From: an uncultured Bacillota bacterium
Lineage (GTDB): Bacteria; Bacillota; Clostridia; Lachnospirales; Lachnospiraceae
Assembly (NCBI GenBank): GCA_958352855.1
Contig: CATWQE010000001.1
Location: 1-64,000 of the forward strand
Reading direction: 5' to 3'
Length of the DNA: 64,000 bases
Of this stretch, positions 26,449 through 35,134 are shown in pieces. The position numbers and the translations under genes were made by a program. The notes beneath the pieces are model-generated. The model was not told where the DNA came from. It saw only the letters and a list, made by a program, of their open reading frames with translations, and searched no databases. The first letter of the stretch is position 1. The number at the start of each line of letters is the position of its first letter.

Positions 26449-26760
26449 TGCTGCTATTTTAAACATAACTAGGCTGATTTCTGCAATCTCCCTGTTTCAA
26501 CCTATTTTTTTGTGCTTCAAATAGGTGGGATTGCGTGTTCTTCTCAGATAAGCCTACTTTTTTCTGTTCAAAATAGGCTAGATTCCAATATTTTTTCTTT
26601 TCGACCTATTTTTAACAAAGAAATATAAGTTTGATTTACAGAATCCTCCATATCAGCCTATTTTGTTTTCAAATAAGTAGATTTGATTTCGTAAACTCTT
26701 AAAAACCACCTATTTTTACCCCAAAAATGTAGGCTAAAAATCACAAAACAATTATTTCAA
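26449..26760. repeat. 52-bp-period degenerate tandem repeat array (about six units)
   Basis: Units begin at 26501, 26553, 26605, 26657 and 26709, with a weaker one at 26449; the spacing is exactly 52 bases each time without an indel. Conserved columns are CCTATTTTT (1-9), ATAGGCT (21-27) and GATT (29-32); the rest varies. CCTATTT and AAATAGG form an imperfect palindrome inside most units. Since 52 bases are about five helical turns, all sites face the same side of the DNA. 52 is not a multiple of three and no ORF spans the array, so it is not coding. Confidence 0.8.
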
Positions 26761-26844
26761 CCGAAAAGCACAATTCATTCCCAATCTCAAATTTGAAAAT
26801 GTTTGGTGACTGTAGCCTGGAATACATACAAGATTATTCATGTC

Positions 26845-28326
26845 TTATAAAACAACACCCTCTTTAAAAATCGAAATGCTCCTATATCCACGACGTTCCG
26901 TCTGTGTCTGTTTTCCACTGGCCGTTTCAATCACCAATTCTAAAAGGCGTTTTGCAGCTTCATCAATGGTTTCTCCAGAGACAATCGATCCTGCATCAAA
27001 ATCAATCCAGCCTTTTTTATTTTCTGCAAGCTGGCTATTGGTAGAAAGTTTTAACGTCGGTGCAGGTGCTCCAAACGGTGTACCGCGTCCTGTTGTAAAC
27101 AAAATTATATGTGCACCTGCCGCTGTCATCGCTGTAGCCGATACCAAATCATTTCCCGGACCATAAAGCATATTCAGCCCTTTTGTTACAACAGGATCAC
27201 CATATCCAATGACATCCATAATCGGTGCTGTTCCACCCTTTTGAACACATCCGCAAGATTTATCTTCTAATGTTGTAATTCCGCCTTCGCGATTTCCAGG
27301 GCTCGGATTATCATACACTACTTCATTATGACGAATGAAATAATTCTTAAATCCGTTAATCATATCTACTGCTTTATCAAATACGTCTTTGTTAATACAG
27401 CGGTTCATCAAAAAACCTTCGGCGCCAAACATTTCCGGCACTTCTGTCAAAACAGTAGAGCCGCCTCTTGCTACAAGCATATCACTAAATTGTCCCACTG
27501 TTGGATTTGCTGTGATTCCGGAAAGTCCATCTGACCCGCCGCATTTCATTCCGATCACCAGTTCACTGACAGGAATGGGTTCTCTGTGGAACTGTCTGGC
27601 ATAATCTGCACATTCCTCTAATAACGTTCTTCCTGCTTCAAATTCATCTTCCACTTTTTGACAGGTCAAAAACTTCACTCTATCTGAATCATATTCACCT
27701 AATTCTTCCAAAAACTGTTCCTGTGTCAGATTTTCACAACCAAGTCCCAGGACTAATACAGCCGCTGCGTTTGGATGATGCACCAATGCTGCCAGCAATT
27801 TTCTTGTCTGTGCATGATCATGGCCTGTCTGACTACACCCAAATGGATGATCGAATGTATACAATCCATCAATTGATTCTGTGACAAGGTCTTGATTTAA
27901 TGCTGCCATTCTTCTGGCAACATCATTCACGCACCCTACAGTGGGTATAATCCATATTTCATTTCTGATTGCGGCACGACCATCCTTTCTCCGAAACCCT
28001 GCAAAACATTCTGGTTTTTGTGGTGGAATGGATTTAATCTTTGGCTGATAACTATATTCTATCTCTCCTGCCAGATTCGTTGCCATATTGTGCGTATGTA
28101 CCCAGCTTCCGGCTTTAATTCCTACCGTTGCGTGTCCAATCGCAAATCCATATTTTATAATATTTTCCTCTTTTGTAATATCTTTTAATGCTATTTTATG
28201 TCCCTGAGGAATATCCTCAAGTACCTCCACATAATACCGCTCTCCTGCTTCTACTATTTCTCCGGCTGTAATTGGGCAAAGTGCAACTACTACATTATCT
28301 TCCAATGATATCTGTATTACTTTCAT
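26845..28326 (-). CDS. uxaA: Altronate dehydratase
   Basis: A 493-residue UxaA-family hydro-lyase turning D-altronate into 2-keto-3-deoxygluconate. It has the short N-terminal SAF domain (GFAIGHATVGIKAGSWVHTH, about 58-77) and the large C-terminal domain with conserved Cys motifs (GMKCGGSDGLSG; DKSCGCVQKGG) that probably hold the metal. Length is that of the fused single-chain type. It is the last gene of the operon with the tagaturonate reductase ten bases upstream. The KDG kinase and KDPG aldolase needed next are not in the window. Confidence 0.93.
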   Translation of the reverse strand: MKVIQISLEDNVVVALCPITAGEIVEAGERYYVEVLEDIPQGHKIALKDITKEENIIKYGFAIGHATVGIKAGSWVHTHNMATNLAGEIEYSYQPKIKSIPPQKPECFAGFRRKDGRAAIRNEIWIIPTVGCVNDVARRMAALNQDLVTESIDGLYTFDHPFGCSQTGHDHAQTRKLLAALVHHPNAAAVLVLGLGCENLTQEQFLEELGEYDSDRVKFLTCQKVEDEFEAGRTLLEECADYARQFHREPIPVSELVIGMKCGGSDGLSGITANPTVGQFSDMLVARGGSTVLTEVPEMFGAEGFLMNRCINKDVFDKAVDMINGFKNYFIRHNEVVYDNPSPGNREGGITTLEDKSCGCVQKGGTAPIMDVIGYGDPVVTKGLNMLYGPGNDLVSATAMTAAGAHIILFTTGRGTPFGAPAPTLKLSTNSQLAENKKGWIDFDAGSIVSGETIDEAAKRLLELVIETASGKQTQTERRGYRSISIFKEGVVL

Positions 28327-28335
28327 CTACCTTCT

Positions 28336-29835
28336 CTACAGGCAGCTTTCATAAGCAGCCTTTGCTCCTTCCCTTCGAATTTTTATTAAATCTTCTACAA
28401 CTGCTTTTTCAAGACCCTCTATTTTTGTCAAATCCTGTTCCCACATATTTTCATTTGTAAGGACTTCATGCACCAGCTCTTCTTCAGAAGCTTCGCGATG
28501 GGAATAATAAAATTCCAAAATCCATCTGTCATCACTTACTGTATATTCATTTCCGGCTGGACGTCTACATACAAGACCAGTGTTTGTCAATGCCTGAATA
28601 TCATTGCTGTAAAATGCAATGTAAGCTGCCAGAGACATGGTCAGGCAAGTAGGGAGTTTGCCCTGCTCTCTCACATATTCAAGAAAAGATGGCATATTTC
28701 GTGCTTTCCATTTTGATGTGGAATTCAATGAAATACTCATTAATTCGTGATTTACAAACGGATTATTAAAACGATCAGATACTGCTGATGCAAATTTTAA
28801 TAAATCATCTTTGTCTAATGGCAGTGTCGGAATCACTTCATCATAAAGCATTTTGTTCATAAAACCTTTCATCACTTCATCATGCATACAATCACGAACA
28901 ATATTTTTTCCTGCAAGATAAGCGCCTAAAACAAACCCTGTATGCGCTCCGTTTAAAATACGAACCTTTCTTTTTTTATAAGGACTCATATCTGGTACAA
29001 CAAATACTTTATCTGATAGTCCCGCCTTCTTGAATGGAAGGATATCATTTAACTTCTCATCCCCTTCAATCACCCATACGCCAAATACTTCTCCAACATC
29101 TAACAAAGAATCCACATAACCATGTTTCTCTTCCAACTCCGCAATTTCTTTTGCATCTCGGATACGTCCTGGCACAATACGGTCTACTAAAGAGCCGCAA
29201 AACGTACAGTCTTCATTTACATATTTTTTGAATCCATCTTCCAGCTTCCACTGTTCAATATACTTATTCACACATTTTAATAGTTCTTTTCCATTGTTAT
29301 CAATTAGCTCACAGGCTAACATAATAATGCCCTTTTTGCCTGATTTATAACGATGATATAACACCTGTGTTAATTTTGCCGGAAAACTGGACGGTGGACA
29401 GTCTTCTTTTTTACAGGATGGGTCATACTGAATTCCTGCCTCTGTTGTATTGGAAACAATGATTTCAAGCTCATCACTTGCTGCAACTTTCATCATCTCT
29501 TCGTACCCTGCTTTTTCATACGGATTTAAACAACGGCTCACACTTGAAATTACACGCTTATCATCAACTTTCTGTCCGTTTTCGCTTCCACGCAGATATA
29601 AGGTATAGAGCCCTTCCTGCTCATCAATCATTTCGCTCAATCCCTGTGCAATCGGCTGAATCAGACAACATTTTCCATTCCATCCTGCTTTTTCATTGGC
29701 AAGATCAAACCAATAATCAACAAATGCACGAAGGAAATTTCCTTCTCCAAACTGCATTACTTTCTCTGGCGCTTCTTTTAAAATATATCCATCATAGCCT
29801 GAATTTTTTAATACTTCATAATTTAATTTTTTCAT
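28336..29835 (-). CDS. uxaB: Tagaturonate reductase (altronate oxidoreductase)
   Basis: A 499-residue NAD-dependent dehydrogenase of the mannitol dehydrogenase family. The N-terminal Rossmann domain begins with QFGEGNFLRAFVDYWFD. The motif RILNGAHTGFVLGAYLAG (about 293-310) is typical of UxaB, and FVNHELMSISLNSTSKWKAR carries the catalytic region with conserved Asn and Lys. It reduces D-tagaturonate to D-altronate, feeding UxaA. Fructuronate reductase (UxuB) is a related alternative, but pairing with UxaA favours UxaB. Confidence 0.9.
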   Translation of the reverse strand: MKKLNYEVLKNSGYDGYILKEAPEKVMQFGEGNFLRAFVDYWFDLANEKAGWNGKCCLIQPIAQGLSEMIDEQEGLYTLYLRGSENGQKVDDKRVISSVSRCLNPYEKAGYEEMMKVAASDELEIIVSNTTEAGIQYDPSCKKEDCPPSSFPAKLTQVLYHRYKSGKKGIIMLACELIDNNGKELLKCVNKYIEQWKLEDGFKKYVNEDCTFCGSLVDRIVPGRIRDAKEIAELEEKHGYVDSLLDVGEVFGVWVIEGDEKLNDILPFKKAGLSDKVFVVPDMSPYKKRKVRILNGAHTGFVLGAYLAGKNIVRDCMHDEVMKGFMNKMLYDEVIPTLPLDKDDLLKFASAVSDRFNNPFVNHELMSISLNSTSKWKARNMPSFLEYVREQGKLPTCLTMSLAAYIAFYSNDIQALTNTGLVCRRPAGNEYTVSDDRWILEFYYSHREASEEELVHEVLTNENMWEQDLTKIEGLEKAVVEDLIKIRREGAKAAYESCL

Positions 29836-29872
29836 TTTAACCTGCTACCTTTCTATAATATTTATATATTAT

Positions 29873-31159
29873 TTAGTAAACTAAATTCACAAGAAATGTT
29901 GTGAACGGCTCAAACCATGTAAGAATTGATAAATTAACTACAAGTAAAATATAGAATGGCACTGCTTCTTTAATAAATGCTGCTGTCTTACATTTTGTAA
30001 TAGAACAGGTTACAAACATTAATGTCCCCATAGGCGGAGATAGTGCTCCAATTGCATTATTAAATATATAAATCATTGCAAATTGAATTTCATTGATTCC
30101 ATACGCTTTTGCAATTGGTGCAAGAAGCGGAACAAGAATAATCATAGATGCATTTCCTTCAATAAACATACCTACTACCAAAAGAAAAATATTTACAACG
30201 ATTAAAAATACTACTTTACTATGAATATTTGCCAACATCCAGGTAGTCAATGCCTGAGGAATCTGTTCTTTAGTTAAAACCCAGGAAAATACAGATGCAG
30301 CTGATACAATTAACATAATAGATGTTGTTGTGCATGCAGTTTCTTTCAATCCTTGAATTATATCATTAATATGCATCTCTTTATAGATAATTCCTAAAAA
30401 AACAGCGTAAATAATTGCTACAGCCCCCGCTTCTGTTGCAGTAAATACTCCGATTCTAATACCTCCAATAATAATTATTGGAAGTAACAAAGGTAAAATT
30501 GCCGGCTTAAACGCTTTCCAAAAACGATTCCATGTCATTTTTTCGGTTGAAATATTTCCATAATTGCGTTTTTTTGAAATGATTCCCACTAAAACCATCA
30601 TTGTTATACACAATAATGCTCCAACACCAAAACCTGACACAAACAATTTACCTATCGATACATTTGCAATACATCCATACAAAATCATTGCAATTCCTGG
30701 TGGAATCAGTGGTGTAATCATAGATGAGGCTGCCGTTACAACGCTTGAAAATTCAAGAGAAAATCCTTTTTTAGTCATTTCAGGAACCATCATTTTTGAC
30801 TCCATTGCCGCATCTGCAATATTAGAACCAGATAATCCGCCCATAACAGTGGACAATAGTACATTTACCTGTGCAAGTCCTCCTGGAAGTCTGCCTGTCA
30901 CAACCTCACAAAAATCCATTATTCTTTTCGTAACACCTGTATAATTCATAAAAATTCCAGCACATACAAAAAACGGAATTGCTAACAGGGAAATTTTTTC
31001 TGTTCCAACAATTGTCTGCTGTGCAAAGACTGCCGCACTCACATGTGGATTTAAGGCAAAATATACCATAGAGCCACCCAGCACCGCTAAATATACAGGT
31101 ATCTTTAAAAACAAAAGTACTAACATTATAATTGCTGCCAATAAAAGAAGATTACTCAT
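29873..31159 (-). CDS. TRAP transporter large permease (DctM type)
   Basis: A 428-residue protein with about 12 membrane helices; characteristic segments are IPFFVCAGIFMNYTGVTKRI and ITPLIPPGIAMILYGCIANV. It is the ion-coupled translocating subunit of a TRAP uptake system for an organic acid. Its start overlaps the small permease gene by eight bases. Together with the DctQ and DctP genes and the sugar-acid enzymes it most likely imports a hexuronate or aldonate such as galacturonate or L-galactonate. Confidence 0.93.
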   Translation of the reverse strand: MSNLLLLAAIIMLVLLFLKIPVYLAVLGGSMVYFALNPHVSAAVFAQQTIVGTEKISLLAIPFFVCAGIFMNYTGVTKRIMDFCEVVTGRLPGGLAQVNVLLSTVMGGLSGSNIADAAMESKMMVPEMTKKGFSLEFSSVVTAASSMITPLIPPGIAMILYGCIANVSIGKLFVSGFGVGALLCITMMVLVGIISKKRNYGNISTEKMTWNRFWKAFKPAILPLLLPIIIIGGIRIGVFTATEAGAVAIIYAVFLGIIYKEMHINDIIQGLKETACTTTSIMLIVSAASVFSWVLTKEQIPQALTTWMLANIHSKVVFLIVVNIFLLVVGMFIEGNASMIILVPLLAPIAKAYGINEIQFAMIYIFNNAIGALSPPMGTLMFVTCSITKCKTAAFIKEAVPFYILLVVNLSILTWFEPFTTFLVNLVY

Positions 31160-31667
31160 TGCTGCTTGCTGCCTCCTTTGCTTCTGATTTTACACCATGA
31201 AGAATACTATAGATAAAACTGATTGCCATATCTACATAGGAAAAAAGTGAAATACCATATACTACAATATACGGAATATGCAACATACTTGTTGAACGTC
31301 CACTTTCCAAGAATATTTGTAAATAAGGAATCGTCTGCACAAACAGATATCCTAAAATTACAAGTACAACTACCGCAATAAATATTTCCATGATTTTTTG
31401 TACCTTTGGGGGCATTAAATCAACAATCATTTCAATTGCAACATGATTACCTGTACGAAATGCTGCTCCTGCGGCTGCAAATGTAATCCATACCATACAA
31501 GATGTCTGCACTTCTTCTAACCAAGTAAATGGTGCATGAAATATATATCGCCAAACTACCCCCATAAAGGTTAGCACAATCAATAATGCCAGAATCACAG
31601 AAGCTATGATAACATCAAAATTTGCCAAAAAACTTAATTTATTCTTTTTGTTATTTTTCATTCCCAT
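31152..31667 (-). CDS. TRAP transporter small permease (DctQ type)
   Basis: A 171-residue four-helix membrane protein. The segment WRYIFHAPFTWLEEVQTSCM is the typical DctQ loop, followed by WITFAAAGAAFRTGNHVAIE. It docks to the large permease, whose gene it overlaps by eight bases, and completes the membrane part of the transporter. Start MGMKNNKKN lies six bases after the binding-protein stop. Confidence 0.92.
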   Translation of the reverse strand: MGMKNNKKNKLSFLANFDVIIASVILALLIVLTFMGVVWRYIFHAPFTWLEEVQTSCMVWITFAAAGAAFRTGNHVAIEMIVDLMPPKVQKIMEIFIAVVVLVILGYLFVQTIPYLQIFLESGRSTSMLHIPYIVVYGISLFSYVDMAISFIYSILHGVKSEAKEAASSNE

Positions 31668-31673
31668 TTTCTC

Positions 31674-32717
31674 CTATTCTTCTGATCCCATTGCATTTCT
31701 TACGGTATCATATAATCCATCTGACCATCCGAACTGTTTTCCCATGTCATAAAATGGCATAGCCCTTTCTTTGAACTCTTTTATGACTTCTTCCGATGGC
31801 TCTGTTACCGTTACACCTTCATCAACCATTTTCTTCAAATACTCTTTTTCTGATTCTTCTAATACCTGATTATTATACTGACCTGCCTCCTGTGCCGTTT
31901 CTATCAACCAATTCTGTTGTTCTTCTGTCAGGCTGTTGAACCAATCTGCTGATACTACCCACGTTGTAAAGTTTTTAATATGTCCATCCAAAACCAGATA
32001 TGGAGCTACTTCATAAAGTTTTCTTCCATATAGTGTAGCAATTGGATTTTCTGCACCATCTATTGTCTTTGTCTGCAACCCCTGATAAACATCTCCCAAT
32101 GCCATACCTGTTGAAGTTGCACCAAGAACATCAAACCCGTAAGATTGTATCTCATTAGCCGGAACACGAATTTTTAGTCCTTTTAAATCGTCTACATTAT
32201 TTACTGGTACATTTGTAAGAGTATGTCTTTCTCCATACATCCAGTTAGAAGCAATTATCTTTAATCCTTTTTCTTCCAACTTTTTACATTGCCCTTCATA
32301 CCAATCTGATTTTATCAATGTCCAGCATTGATCCCAATTATCAAACAAAAACGGACCAAATAAAATCCCCATGTCCTTAATACCATAGTCTGCATAAAAT
32401 GCTCCATCTGCCAGCGTACATACTGGCTCCCCTAAAAGCATTGAATCAATTAGTGATGATTTATCTCCTAATTGTGAATCTGGATATATTTCAATCGCCA
32501 TCTTTCCACCGGACTTTTCCTTGATAATTTCCTGTGCTTTTTCCCAGCCAGCACCAATTGGTTCACTTATGTTATTCTCAAATGCTATATCCAATACAAT
32601 CTCTGGTTCTATAGATTTACCATCTTTTAAATCAGTTTGATTATTTTTTCCACAAGCTGTCACTGACAATACTAATATTCCAGCTAAACTCAAAGCCATA
32701 AGTTTTTTTAATTTCAT
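31674..32717 (-). CDS. TRAP transporter solute-binding lipoprotein (DctP type)
   Basis: A 347-residue extracellular binding protein. The start MKLKKLMALSLAGILVL was chosen over an upstream in-frame codon because GAGGAG lies ten bases before it and it opens a lipoprotein signal peptide with lipobox LSVTAC. In Gram-positive bacteria the Cys anchors it to the membrane surface. The core (ENNISEPIGAGWEKAQEIIK, AENPIATLYGRKLYEV) fits DctP. The Arg that pairs with the ligand carboxylate probably lies in GLKIRVPANEI. The substrate is inferred from neighbours: a sugar acid. Confidence 0.92.
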   Translation of the reverse strand: MKLKKLMALSLAGILVLSVTACGKNNQTDLKDGKSIEPEIVLDIAFENNISEPIGAGWEKAQEIIKEKSGGKMAIEIYPDSQLGDKSSLIDSMLLGEPVCTLADGAFYADYGIKDMGILFGPFLFDNWDQCWTLIKSDWYEGQCKKLEEKGLKIIASNWMYGERHTLTNVPVNNVDDLKGLKIRVPANEIQSYGFDVLGATSTGMALGDVYQGLQTKTIDGAENPIATLYGRKLYEVAPYLVLDGHIKNFTTWVVSADWFNSLTEEQQNWLIETAQEAGQYNNQVLEESEKEYLKKMVDEGVTVTEPSEEVIKEFKERAMPFYDMGKQFGWSDGLYDTVRNAMGSEE

Positions 32718-32754
32718 AGCATCAAATCTCCTCTTCAAGCATTTTGCCTGTGTA

Positions 32755-33789
32755 CTATTTACTAATATCCGCAAAATCAAAAACCACTTTTAACATATTT
32801 CCTGGATTGTGTGCAAAATCATCAAATGCTTTTGCCGCATCGTTAAATGAGTAAACGTTGGTAATAATTTTCTCTAAAGGAGCCTTACCCGCATTTACCA
32901 AATCAATTAATTCCAGGAAATCTTTTTTCAATGCATTTCTTGAACCAAATACATTTAGTTCTTTTTTCTGAATCAAAGTAAAGTTAAAATCAAGATTCTT
33001 TTTCCCGACTCCAATCAATACCATACGCCCCCCAAAGCAACATGCGTCAATACAATTCTGGAATGTTGATGGGAGGCCTACTGCCTCAATTGTAACGTCA
33101 AATCCATTTCCTTCTGTTATTTTTTCTACTCTTTTTGTAAAGTTTTCTGGTGAATCATTCAATAAAGTACCATCAATTCCAAATTCCTTTGCCATCTCAA
33201 GTTTCCCTTCTGATACATCAGAAATATAAACAACAGCACCTTTCGCTTTCGCAGCAATAGCCGCCAATACACCAATCGTGCCAGCTCCCACTACCAGTAC
33301 TTTATCCCCTTCTTTTACATTTGCACGACTTACCCCATGGTAACTAATACAAAAGGGTTCAATTGCCGCTAATGTTTTTGGATTCATTCCTTTTCCATCA
33401 TAAACTCTTTCAATGGGCATTGTGATATATTCACAAAATGCGCCATCTCTCTGACATCCCATTGTCTGATTATCCATACAGGCGTTTACAATGCCATGAT
33501 TGCAAGAATAACAATGTCCACAGTTAAAATAAGGATTACAGGTAACGACCATTCCCGGTTTTATACCATATTCATTATCTTCATCTGCTTCGATCACTTC
33601 CGCTGAAAACTCATGGCCCGGAATTCTCGGATAATCAAAATAGACAAAAGTTCCTCGATAAGAGCCAAGATCACTTCCACAGATACCTCCATAAAGAAGC
33701 TTCAGTAAAACTTCACCCTTTTTTCTCACTGGCATATCAATATCCCTGATTTCTACTTTTCCGGGTTCATCAATATACATTGCTTTCAT
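32755..33789 (-). CDS. Zinc-dependent sugar-acid/polyol dehydrogenase, candidate L-galactonate 5-dehydrogenase
   Basis: A 344-residue medium-chain dehydrogenase. Catalytic zinc ligands are C37, H59 and E60 (GGICGSD, PGHEF); structural zinc is held by C90, C93, C96 and C104. The Rossmann glycine motif is VVGAGTIGVLAA. The start was set at MKAMYIDEPG because AAAGGAG lies about nine bases ahead. As first gene of the operon with tagaturonate reductase, altronate dehydratase and a TRAP importer, it would fit oxidation of L-galactonate to D-tagaturonate (LgoD in E. coli). Another sugar acid or alcohol remains possible. Confidence 0.8.
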   Translation of the reverse strand: MKAMYIDEPGKVEIRDIDMPVRKKGEVLLKLLYGGICGSDLGSYRGTFVYFDYPRIPGHEFSAEVIEADEDNEYGIKPGMVVTCNPYFNCGHCYSCNHGIVNACMDNQTMGCQRDGAFCEYITMPIERVYDGKGMNPKTLAAIEPFCISYHGVSRANVKEGDKVLVVGAGTIGVLAAIAAKAKGAVVYISDVSEGKLEMAKEFGIDGTLLNDSPENFTKRVEKITEGNGFDVTIEAVGLPSTFQNCIDACCFGGRMVLIGVGKKNLDFNFTLIQKKELNVFGSRNALKKDFLELIDLVNAGKAPLEKIITNVYSFNDAAKAFDDFAHNPGNMLKVVFDFADISK

Positions 33790-33818
33790 TTTTTCAATCT
33801 CCTTTTTCATTTATAATT

Positions 33819-33830
33819 ACATGCGCATGT
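33819..33830. promoter_or_regulatory. 12-bp perfect palindrome in the leader of the sugar-acid operon
   Basis: ACATGCGCATGT lies about 45 bases downstream of the predicted start of transcription and 30 bases before the dehydrogenase ATG. It could be a second operator for the divergent GntR protein. Symmetry is the only evidence. Confidence 0.35.
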
Positions 33831-33868
33831 TATTTCATACTCTATTGTATTCTTTATTAAATACTATG

Positions 33869-33910
33869 TTGTATACATCAAATTATAATCATACATATTC
33901 AATATGTCAA
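33869..33910 (-). promoter_or_regulatory. Consensus SigA promoter of the sugar-acid operon with embedded operator-like palindromes
   Basis: On the minus strand TTGACA (33905-33910) and TATAAT (33882-33887) are both perfect and exactly 17 bases apart. The spacer contains the palindrome ACATAT-TCA-ATATGT (33893-33907), and TGTATACA (33870-33877) lies just after the -10. Such an ideal promoter filled with dyads suggests tight repression, probably by the divergent GntR/FCD regulator. Confidence 0.8.
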
Positions 33911-34023
33911 TTATCTATATTAAACTTAATTTCAATTTATTTTTTATTTATTTTGCACAAAAATTATTTTCATCCTCTGTTTTGTATTTTATTTTTATCG
34001 TATTTGTTCTATTTCATATACCA

Positions 34024-34052
34024 TTGTATATATCTCTTTCCTATGCTAAAAT
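34024..34052 (+). promoter_or_regulatory. Promoter of the GntR gene
   Basis: TTGTAT (34024-34029) and TAAAAT (34047-34052) are separated by 17 bases, 35 bases ahead of the GntR start codon. The hexamers are good but not perfect matches to SigA. Confidence 0.65.
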
Positions 34053-34087
34053 AGAATAGAAATCTCACATATCAGGAGTACTATATT

Positions 34088-34762
34088 ATGCCAAAAATAA
34101 ATTTAAAAACACAGGCTTACAATACAATTCGCCAGAAAATTGTCACCTGCGAATATGCCCCCGGGACTTTTTTAAATGAAGAACTTCTTACTTCTGATCT
34201 TGGATTAAGTCGCACTCCTATTCGTGATGCACTTAGCCGATTAGAACAGGAAGGATTAATTGAAATCAAACCCAAAAAAGGAATTCTTGTAATGCCTCTT
34301 TCTATTAATACGATTAATATGATTTTCGAAGTTCGCCAGCTCTATGAACCTTACATCCTCTTGAATTACGGAACTTCCCTTTCTACACAGCAATTAAAAA
34401 AATTTTACAGTATTTTTAGTTCCAGCAAAACAAATACCAGTTGCTTTGAAAATCAAAATTACTTTTATGAACTGGATACACAGTTTCATAATTTTATTGT
34501 CAATACATGTCCAAATGGCTACATCCGACAAAACTACAATATGATTCAAACGCAGGCAGAGCGTTTCCGCTATATGACTGGAAATTTTTCAACGGAACGT
34601 CTGGATAACACCTTTCAGGAACATCTCGATATTATTTGTGCCTGTTTAAAAAATGACTGGAAAGAAGCTGCTGAAAAAATGACCTATCATCTGGAACAGT
34701 CTAAGAAATCCACTTTTCAACTTATTTTTAATGGTTTATCGTCCGAAGATTTAACCTTATAG
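34088..34762 (+). CDS. GntR family regulator, FadR subfamily (FCD domain)
   Basis: A 224-residue regulator. The N-terminal winged helix-turn-helix (about 1-72) includes LGLSRTPIRDALSRLEQEG, the recognition helix of the family. The C-terminal all-helical FCD domain (about 80-215) binds a small acid and often a metal (FYELDTQFHNFIV; FQEHLDIICA; MTYHLEQSK). FCD regulators commonly sense sugar acids. It is divergent from the dehydrogenase-TRAP-uxaBA operon, whose promoter contains palindromes, so it is the likely local repressor with a hexuronate-pathway intermediate as inducer. Confidence 0.9.
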   Translation: MPKINLKTQAYNTIRQKIVTCEYAPGTFLNEELLTSDLGLSRTPIRDALSRLEQEGLIEIKPKKGILVMPLSINTINMIFEVRQLYEPYILLNYGTSLSTQQLKKFYSIFSSSKTNTSCFENQNYFYELDTQFHNFIVNTCPNGYIRQNYNMIQTQAERFRYMTGNFSTERLDNTFQEHLDIICACLKNDWKEAAEKMTYHLEQSKKSTFQLIFNGLSSEDLTL

Positions 34763-34783
34763 GTAAAGTTTACTGACAAACCT

Positions 34784-34832
34784 AAAACTGCCCTGTGCAT
34801 CTCTTTTTCAAAAAATGCACAGGGCAGTTTTA
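34784..34832. terminator. Bidirectional terminator between the GntR gene and the MNT gene
   Basis: A 17-bp perfect stem (AAAACTGCCCTGTGCAT and its complement) with flanking A- and T-runs separates two converging genes and can serve both. Confidence 0.9.
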
Positions 34833-34833
34833 A

Positions 34834-35115
34834 TCAATAAATTTGCTTTCCATATTTCCTAATATCCTCCAATAAAAACTCATTACGAACATTGTCATAG
34901 TCAAAAATATCTATTTTCCGGAGTGTATCAATTTCTTCCAGCTCCTCCTCCAGTTTCCACATATTGTCGCATCCAGAGACAACAAAATCGATATCACTTT
35001 CCGGCGTTGCCGTACCTGTTGCAAAAGAACCAAACAAATACAATTTTTTCACCCCGTTTTTCTTACATATTTCTGTAACTCTGGCAATTAATTCTGGAAT
35101 AGGCATAACATTCAT
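34834..35115 (-). CDS. Minimal nucleotidyltransferase (MNT-type) domain protein
   Basis: A 93-residue protein of the polymerase-beta nucleotidyltransferase superfamily. The active-site motif is GSFATGTATPESDIDFVV (GS...D-x-D), with a third acidic residue in KIDIFDYD. Start MNVMPIPEL follows GGGGGAG by eight bases. MNT proteins often pair with HEPN proteins as toxin-antitoxin systems, the MNT member AMPylating the HEPN toxin. Here the gene 19 bases upstream encodes an unknown protein without the RxxxxH motif of HEPN. A TA role is therefore unproven. Confidence 0.8.
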   Translation of the reverse strand: MNVMPIPELIARVTEICKKNGVKKLYLFGSFATGTATPESDIDFVVSGCDNMWKLEEELEEIDTLRKIDIFDYDNVRNEFLLEDIRKYGKQIY

Positions 35116-35134
35116 GGACTTCTCCCCCTTCATC

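Noticed and set aside
26449..26760. CRISPR array interpretation of the 52-bp-period repeats
   Set aside because: Only short blocks are conserved, units diverge throughout, there are no equal spacers and no cas genes are nearby.
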